Shown one piece after another: positions 6,623 through 10,301 of a stretch of DNA of 10,301 nucleotides. Origin of the DNA: an uncultured Eubacteriales bacterium (GTDB taxonomy: Bacteria; Bacillota; Clostridia; Oscillospirales; Acutalibacteraceae); the NCBI GenBank assembly GCA_900316925.1, contig ONEU01000159.1, positions 1-10,301 on the forward strand, read 5' to 3'. The notes under the pieces are model-generated. The model made no database searches and was not told the DNA's origin. It saw only the letters and a program-made list of their open reading frames with translations. The position numbers were made by a program, and so were the translations under genes. The number at the start of each line of letters is the position of its first letter. Within the stretch, counting starts at the first letter, position 1.

Positions 6623-7579
6623 CTATGAAGACACCTGACGGCAGAGATCAATCAGATCTTCAAAGGTCTCCAGTGCAACCGCCTTCTTCCGCAGGGCAGC
6701 AGCGCCTTTCATTCCTTTGAAATACCATGCGGCGTGCTTGCGTGCTTCCCGCATCCCAAGCTTCTCCCCCTTGTATTCGCACAGCTTGCTGATATGCCGG
6801 ATCAGCACGGTTATCCGCTCGGCTTCCGAAATCGGCAGGGAGGGTCTGTCATGCCCCAGCAGCATCTCCGTCTCCTGAAAGATCCACGGGTTGCCAAGGG
6901 CTCCCCTGCCGATCATCACCAGGTCACAGCCGGTCTGCTCATACATCCTTGCCGCATCTCCGGCACTCGTGATATCGCCGTTGCCGATCACCGGAATCTT
7001 CACCGCTCTCTTAACCTCACGGATGATCTCCCAGTCGGCAGAAGGCATATACTGCTGTTCCCGGGTACGTCCGTGTACGGTGACGGCATCCGCTCCGGCA
7101 GCTTCACAGATCTTTGCCACCTCCACGGCATTGATGCTGTTCTTATCCCATCCCTTACGGATCTTCACGGTCACCGGAACACTCACCGCCTGTTTTACCG
7201 CTGCTACGATCTTTCCGCACAGCTCCGGCTGCTTCATCAGCGCCGAACCGCAGCCGTTATTCACGATCTTCGGTGCGGGACATCCCATATTGATATCAAT
7301 GATATCGGGCCCGTAATCCATTGCCATGACCGCTGCTGCCGCCATATTCTGCGGATCGTCGCCAAACAGCTGCACCGCCGCGGGACGTTCCTGGTCTGAG
7401 AGCACCAACAGCTCCTTCGTCTTATCGTTGCGGAAGGTCAGTCCCTTCGAGCTGACCATTTCTCCCACCACATAAGCAGCTCCGAAAGCCGTACACAGCT
7501 CCCGGAACGCCCGGTCGGTCACACCCGCCATCGGTGCCAGGGCAGCGTGTCCCCTGATCTCAACATTTCCTATCTTCAT
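6623..7579 (-). CDS. dusB: tRNA-dihydrouridine synthase, DusB type
   Basis: This 318-residue FMN- and NADPH-dependent enzyme reduces uridines in the D-loop of tRNA to dihydrouridine. Family motifs appear in order on a TIM barrel: FMN-binding APMAGVTD (about 15-22), QLFG (70-73), DINMGCP with the catalytic C100, the KIRKGW loop (139-144), VHGRT with H169, NGDI (200-203) and IGRGALGNPWIF (223-234). The C-terminal helical tRNA-binding domain includes MREARKHAAWYFKG. Length is normal. The start at ATG 7579 gives the expected N-terminus MKIGNVEIRGHAALAPMAGV and lies 10 nt after the stop of the preceding gene; a longer frame from 7675 would overlap that gene by about 85 bp and adds a lysine-rich tail not typical of the family. 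It is last in the operon. DusB is favoured over DusA or DusC by motif style, but subclass is not certain. Confidence 0.95.
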   Translation of the reverse strand: MKIGNVEIRGHAALAPMAGVTDRAFRELCTAFGAAYVVGEMVSSKGLTFRNDKTKELLVLSDQERPAAVQLFGDDPQNMAAAAVMAMDYGPDIIDINMGCPAPKIVNNGCGSALMKQPELCGKIVAAVKQAVSVPVTVKIRKGWDKNSINAVEVAKICEAAGADAVTVHGRTREQQYMPSADWEIIREVKRAVKIPVIGNGDITSAGDAARMYEQTGCDLVMIGRGALGNPWIFQETEMLLGHDRPSLPISEAERITVLIRHISKLCEYKGEKLGMREARKHAAWYFKGMKGAAALRKKAVALETFEDLIDLCRQVSS

Positions 7580-7589
7580 GCTTTCACCA

Positions 7590-7991
7590 TCATTTTTCCG
7601 TTTTTTCTTCTTCATCAGGCGAGCGAAATTTTCCCACATATCGCCAGCCCGTGACATCGGGCACTCTCTCTTCATTCAGAAAATCGCCAAAATACCCTTT
7701 GAGTGTCTCCAACGATGTATGATCGTGGGCATAGACCTGGTTGCTTCCCTTTTCGTTCTTACTCACTTCAAATAAAAAGCCGTCCGGCTTCTTCATAGCC
7801 TGTATAAACCAGCAATCCGGCAAGCGTTTCTTGGGCGTCAGGATGATAAAATGGATATAGCCCTCGTCCATCAGCCTGAGCTTCTGGTCAAACAGCCATG
7901 CCGTAAAATGTTCATAGGTACAGGAGCGATCATCCGGCTCCAGATACAGCGCTAATGTATAGTCACTGTAAATCCTGTCATTCTCTTCCAT
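7590..7991 (-). CDS. conserved-looking hypothetical protein between rarA and dus
   Basis: I do not recognise this 133-residue protein. It is soluble and acidic, with no signal peptide or membrane segment. The pattern suggests a small alpha/beta fold: a hydrophobic strand (about 43-52, GYIHFIILTP), an aromatic segment (CWFIQAMKKPDGFLFEVS), and a later part YAHDHTSLETLKGYFGDFL followed by GWRYVGKF. The tail is charged (SPDEEEKTEK). AAAGGGG lies 8 nt before the ATG at 7991; a GTG at 7994 is the alternative start. It begins 18 nt after the rarA stop and ends 10 nt before the dus start, so it is certainly co-transcribed with both. Position alone would hint at a genome-maintenance or translation role, but no function should be assigned. 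Confidence 0.8.
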   Translation of the reverse strand: MEENDRIYSDYTLALYLEPDDRSCTYEHFTAWLFDQKLRLMDEGYIHFIILTPKKRLPDCWFIQAMKKPDGFLFEVSKNEKGSNQVYAHDHTSLETLKGYFGDFLNEERVPDVTGWRYVGKFRSPDEEEKTEK

Positions 7992-8009
7992 CACGAACGC
8001 CCCTTTCTC

Positions 8010-9275
8010 TTATTTTCTGATCTTTTTCCAGTAATCCGCATAAGCCTGTTCGGTTTTATTCTCGCCGGGCTCATAATACCTCGTTCCCACAAGCGCATCG
8101 GGCAGATACTGCTGTGCCGTCCAATGATGGGGAAAATCATGGGGATACAGATAATGCTGTCCCTTGTCTTTGACGTCATCGCCGTCATAATGCTTGTTCT
8201 GGAGCTGACGCGGGAAACCGCCGCCCTTGCCTGCCTGTACGTCGGCCATTGCTTTGTTGATGGCCATATAGGCGGAATTGGACTTCGGGGACAGCGCCAC
8301 CAGAATGACAGCATCCGCAAGGGGGATCCTTGCTTCGGGAAGTCCCACCATCATAGCGGCATCCACCGCCGCCTTCACAATGGGAATGATCTGGGGATTC
8401 GCCAGTCCCACATCCTCACACGCACATACCATCAGACGCCGGCAGGCAGATGGCAGATCATCCGCCGCCAGGATCCGGGCAAGATAATGCACCGCGGCAT
8501 CGGGATCGGAGCCGCGCATGGATTTCTGGAACGCCGACAGGAGATCATAATGCTCATCCCCTTCCCGGTCGTATTTCACCGCACTTTTCTGGGTGAGCTG
8601 CACCACCGTGTCATCAGATACGACTCTGACCTTCCCCTCAAAGGGTGACGAAAGCACCGACAGTTCCACAGCATTGACCGCCTTGCGCACATCTCCGCCG
8701 CAGGCATAGGCAATATGCTCCACGGCCTTGTCTGAAATGCGGATATCATCACCTGTTTCCTCATGCAGCACCCGGAGCACCCGTCTGACAGCCTGCACCA
8801 CATCGTCCTTTTCCAGCGCTTTGAATTCAAACACCGTTGACCGGCTGAGAATGGCACTATATACATAGAAATACGGGTTTTCCGTTGTCGAGGCAATCAG
8901 CGTGATACTGCCGTTCTCAATGAACTCCAGAAGCGTCTGCTGCTGCTTTTTATTGAAATACTGTATCTCGTCGAGATACAGCAGGATACCATTCATCCCG
9001 CTGAACCCCGATAGCTCACTGATAATACTGCGGATATCAGCCGTACCGGCCGTCGTGCCGTTGAGCTTTCGGAGCGTTTTATTGGTTTGTCTGGCGATGA
9101 TGGAAGCCAGGGTCGTTTTTCCCACGCCGGAAGGGCCGTAAAAAACCATATTCGGTATCTGACCCGTTTCAATAATCCGGCGCAGCGGCCTGTCCGGATC
9201 CAGCAGATGATGCTGTCCGGCAATCTCATCCAATGTCTGCGGCCGCAGTCTGTCCGCAAGAGGTGAATCCATCAT
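8010..9275 (-). CDS. rarA: RarA/MgsA-type replication-associated recombination AAA+ ATPase
   Basis: This 421-residue clamp-loader-like AAA+ ATPase acts at stalled replication forks, as known for RarA (MgsA, Mgs1/WRNIP1 in eukaryotes). Visible elements are the N-terminal PLADRLRPQTLDEIAGQHHLL box, Walker A GPSGVGKT (about 47-54), Walker B LLYLDEI (98-104), sensor 1 around IASTTENP (127-134), the arginine-finger-type SR (144-145) and sensor 2 GGDVRKAVNAVE (193-204). The C-terminal tetramerisation part includes SMRGSDPDAAVHYLARIL and YLYPHDFP. Length is normal. The start is one of two adjacent ATGs (9275, 9272) behind AAGGCGGTG; the frame stays open upstream to 9440, but that extension runs through a hairpin-rich leader and has no family match. 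It shares a transcript with the two genes downstream. The preceding gene ends 211 nt upstream. Confidence 0.95.
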   Translation of the reverse strand: MMDSPLADRLRPQTLDEIAGQHHLLDPDRPLRRIIETGQIPNMVFYGPSGVGKTTLASIIARQTNKTLRKLNGTTAGTADIRSIISELSGFSGMNGILLYLDEIQYFNKKQQQTLLEFIENGSITLIASTTENPYFYVYSAILSRSTVFEFKALEKDDVVQAVRRVLRVLHEETGDDIRISDKAVEHIAYACGGDVRKAVNAVELSVLSSPFEGKVRVVSDDTVVQLTQKSAVKYDREGDEHYDLLSAFQKSMRGSDPDAAVHYLARILAADDLPSACRRLMVCACEDVGLANPQIIPIVKAAVDAAMMVGLPEARIPLADAVILVALSPKSNSAYMAINKAMADVQAGKGGGFPRQLQNKHYDGDDVKDKGQHYLYPHDFPHHWTAQQYLPDALVGTRYYEPGENKTEQAYADYWKKIRK

Positions 9276-9278
9276 GCA

Positions 9279-9287
9279 CACCGCCTT
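9279..9287 (-). promoter_or_regulatory. ribosome binding site that sets the rarA start
   Basis: On the - strand AAGGCGGTG matches the ideal AAGGAGGTG at eight of nine bases and lies just before the paired ATGs: GGCGG is 5 nt from the first and 8 nt from the second. This supports a start at 9275 or 9272 rather than any upstream start. Confidence 0.7.
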
Positions 9288-9329
9288 TTCTGTAAAATTC
9301 CCCACACCCACCCTGTCTGTAGTCAATAC

Positions 9330-9343
9330 ATGGTTGTAACCAT
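9330..9343. promoter_or_regulatory. 6-2-6 palindrome upstream of rarA, possible operator
   Basis: ATGGTTGTAACCAT is a perfect inverted repeat with a 2-bp centre. A -35-like TTGACT (9326-9321 on the - strand) lies just downstream of it, but no acceptable -10 box follows at 16-18 bp. It could be a protein binding site; no known box (LexA/Cheo, NrdR) matches. Role is inference from symmetry and place. Confidence 0.3.
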
Positions 9344-9388
9344 TAAGATAACATTGCACCTGTGCGCTTTCGGAGCATAACGATTCAT

Positions 9389-9425
9389 CGGGGACTCGAA
9401 CCCCACCGTGCTCAGCGGTGACCGC
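9389..9425 (-). other. tRNA T-arm-like hairpin and alternative hairpins in the rarA leader
   Basis: On the - strand GGTTCGAGTCC at the loop matches the tRNA T-arm consensus, with a five-pair stem (9401-9405 with 9389-9393, one wobble). Next to it CACCG (9404-9408) can pair with CGGTG (9416-9420), and CGG within that can instead pair with 9422-9425. No matching 5' acceptor strand, D-arm or anticodon arm is present, so this is not a tRNA gene. The rest of the 9276-9486 gap shows only the palindrome at 9330. It may be a tRNA-derived remnant or a structured leader. Confidence 0.3.
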
Positions 9426-9486
9426 AAGGTACGGACTCATTCTCAGCCGCAGAGATGTATTCGCCCTACAGATTTAACCAAAATGA

Positions 9487-9942
9487 TTATAACAGATCTG
9501 TTTTCCAGTTGATCTGCTGGATACGGTTATCCGTCTCACGGTACTGACGGCACATTTCGTCCAGCTTTCTTTGCAGATACTTCACGTTGACCGAACTGAG
9601 CACCCTGATCTCGGAATGCATTGCTCTGTTCGTTTTACTGGACGCTGTACTGATGAGTTCGCGGTAAGAACGGATACGGACAGCCAGCGTGTCCTTTTTG
9701 GCAATGAGTTCGGTGATGGACTTACCGTTGTCGATTGTCATGCAGTTCGTCCGATTGATGCGGAAGATCAGCTCTTCCAGACGGTCAATGCTGAAATCCA
9801 GCTCGGTGAGCAGTTCCTCCGGTGCTTCAGCGGGCTCCTCCCCCTCCTGCACCAGGGCGTTATGCTGCAGTCTGTTCCTCAATTCGTCGATCTTACAGTT
9901 CAGGTCTGCCCTTTCCTGCAAGGCTTCTGCTAATTTCATCAT
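9487..9942 (-). CDS. DIP1984-family protein (septicolysin-like)
   Basis: This 151-residue cytoplasmic, largely helical, coiled-coil-like protein belongs by eye to the DIP1984 family, whose biochemical role is not established; the septicolysin name in databases is inherited and should not be read as a toxin claim. Signatures are the start MKLAEALQERADL, the segment LVQEGEEPAEAPEELL, INRTNCMT, the acidic/basic helix pairs, and the ending LNW-TELL-like QQINWKTDLL. Length is normal for the family. GGAGG at 9952-9948 lies 5 nt before ATG 9942 and 8 nt before ATG 9939; the family's usual MKLAEAL start favours the second, which changes only one residue. It follows the partial gene at the right edge by about 29 nt if the frameshift there is corrected, and precedes rarA by 211 nt. 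Confidence 0.88.
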   Translation of the reverse strand: MMKLAEALQERADLNCKIDELRNRLQHNALVQEGEEPAEAPEELLTELDFSIDRLEELIFRINRTNCMTIDNGKSITELIAKKDTLAVRIRSYRELISTASSKTNRAMHSEIRVLSSVNVKYLQRKLDEMCRQYRETDNRIQQINWKTDLL

Positions 9943-9971
9943 ATTTTCCTCCGTTTCTTATCTTATCTTTT

Positions 9972-10301
9972 TTATACACGAAACTGTCGATAAACTTCCA
10001 TAAATGCGTGATCCATCGCCTCACGAAATTCCCTGTAACGAGGGGGAACCGCATATAGTCGTGGGCATGGATAGATTTGCCGCTTTGAAAGCCGGCATTG
10101 AGTGTAAAGCTACTGCCGTCAAGGATGCGCTTGTCTGTCCGGTCAAACCCGTTCCACGAGCCTACCCTGTAGGTATGGAGCAATCCGAGGATTCTCTCTG
10201 CAAAAGCATCCTCCACTCCGGTCATCAACGCCTGTTCCTCGCTCACTCCATCGGGAATGATGATGACAGAAGGCTTTCCTTCCCCGCATTTCAGAACATA
10301 A
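9972..10301 (-). pseudogene. unrecognised partial gene with an apparent one-base frameshift
   Basis: The gene enters from the right edge, so its start is missing. The readable part contains KPSVIIIPDGVSEEQAL, then SWNGFDRTDKRILDGSSF, IHAHDYMRFP; WNGF, LDG-SF and a following FP motif look like a conserved domain I cannot name. After FP the literal frame continues as poor-looking sequence to a stop at 9893, running through the DIP1984 ribosome site and 50 bp into that gene. The neighbouring frame instead reads RYREFREAMDHAFMEVYR and ends at TAA 9972-9974, leaving a clean 29-nt gap with the ribosome site. The switch is at a run of five Cs (five Gs at 10042-10046, + strand); one more C restores a single frame. 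It may be a sequencing error, a recent mutation or phase variation. Confidence 0.6.

Noticed and set aside
7580..7675. N-terminal extension of dusB (MKRECPMSRAGDMWENF …)
   Set aside because: It would overlap the preceding gene by about 85 bp in another frame; the family N-terminus begins at 7579.
9276..9440. 55-residue N-terminal extension of RarA
   Set aside because: The extension translates through the hairpin leader and has no family similarity; the good ribosome site is directly before the paired ATGs at 9275/9272.
9385..9460. tRNA gene on the - strand
   Set aside because: Only the T-arm fits. No 5' acceptor strand complementary to the 3' side, no D-arm and no paired anticodon stem can be found at the required distances.

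Overview
The window looks like chromosomal DNA of a Clostridia-class Firmicute, most likely a Lachnospiraceae-type gut anaerobe. This is inferred from gene content: a MarR plus YczE-type pair, a secreted Big_2/transglutaminase-like protein, BspA-type leucine-rich repeats, a DIP1984-family protein, and strong GGAGG-type ribosome binding sites with sigma-A promoters. No species call is possible from the sequence alone.

Left block (1-1457, + strand): a MarR-family regulator and a YczE/DUF6198-type membrane protein overlap by 4 bp (ATGA) behind one promoter. A short inverted repeat near the predicted start of transcription is a candidate self-operator. The pair ends at a terminator that can work in both directions and also closes the converging gene.

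Centre block (1498-5526, - strand): a secreted protein with about five Ig-like (Big_2) domains and a C-terminal transglutaminase-like cysteine-protease domain is read from a perfect-consensus promoter. It is followed by an EAL phosphodiesterase with two C-terminal PAS-like domains and no GGDEF. The EAL gene has its own near-consensus promoter just behind the stop codon of the secreted protein.

Scar region (5540-6622): the 3' part of a BspA-like leucine-rich-repeat gene (- strand) is joined at about 6275-6287 to an internal scrap of a DUF1016/YhcG-type (PDDEXK) nuclease gene (+ strand). Both 5' ends are missing, as if one deletion removed the divergent promoter region and the start of both genes. 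An unassigned small reading frame follows, then the terminator of the next operon.

Right block (6534-10301, - strand): a housekeeping-like run in the order unknown partial gene, DIP1984-family protein, rarA/mgsA, unknown 133-residue protein, dusB-type tRNA-dihydrouridine synthase, terminator. The rarA-unknown-dus part is tightly packed (gaps of 18 and 10 nt). A 211-nt gap upstream of rarA holds a tRNA T-arm-like hairpin and a 6-2-6 palindrome. The partial gene at the right edge carries an apparent one-base frameshift in a run of five Cs. No convincing unknown defence or mobile system is visible; the most informative oddities are the double-truncation scar, the C-run frameshift, the EAL-PAS-PAS protein and the rarA leader.
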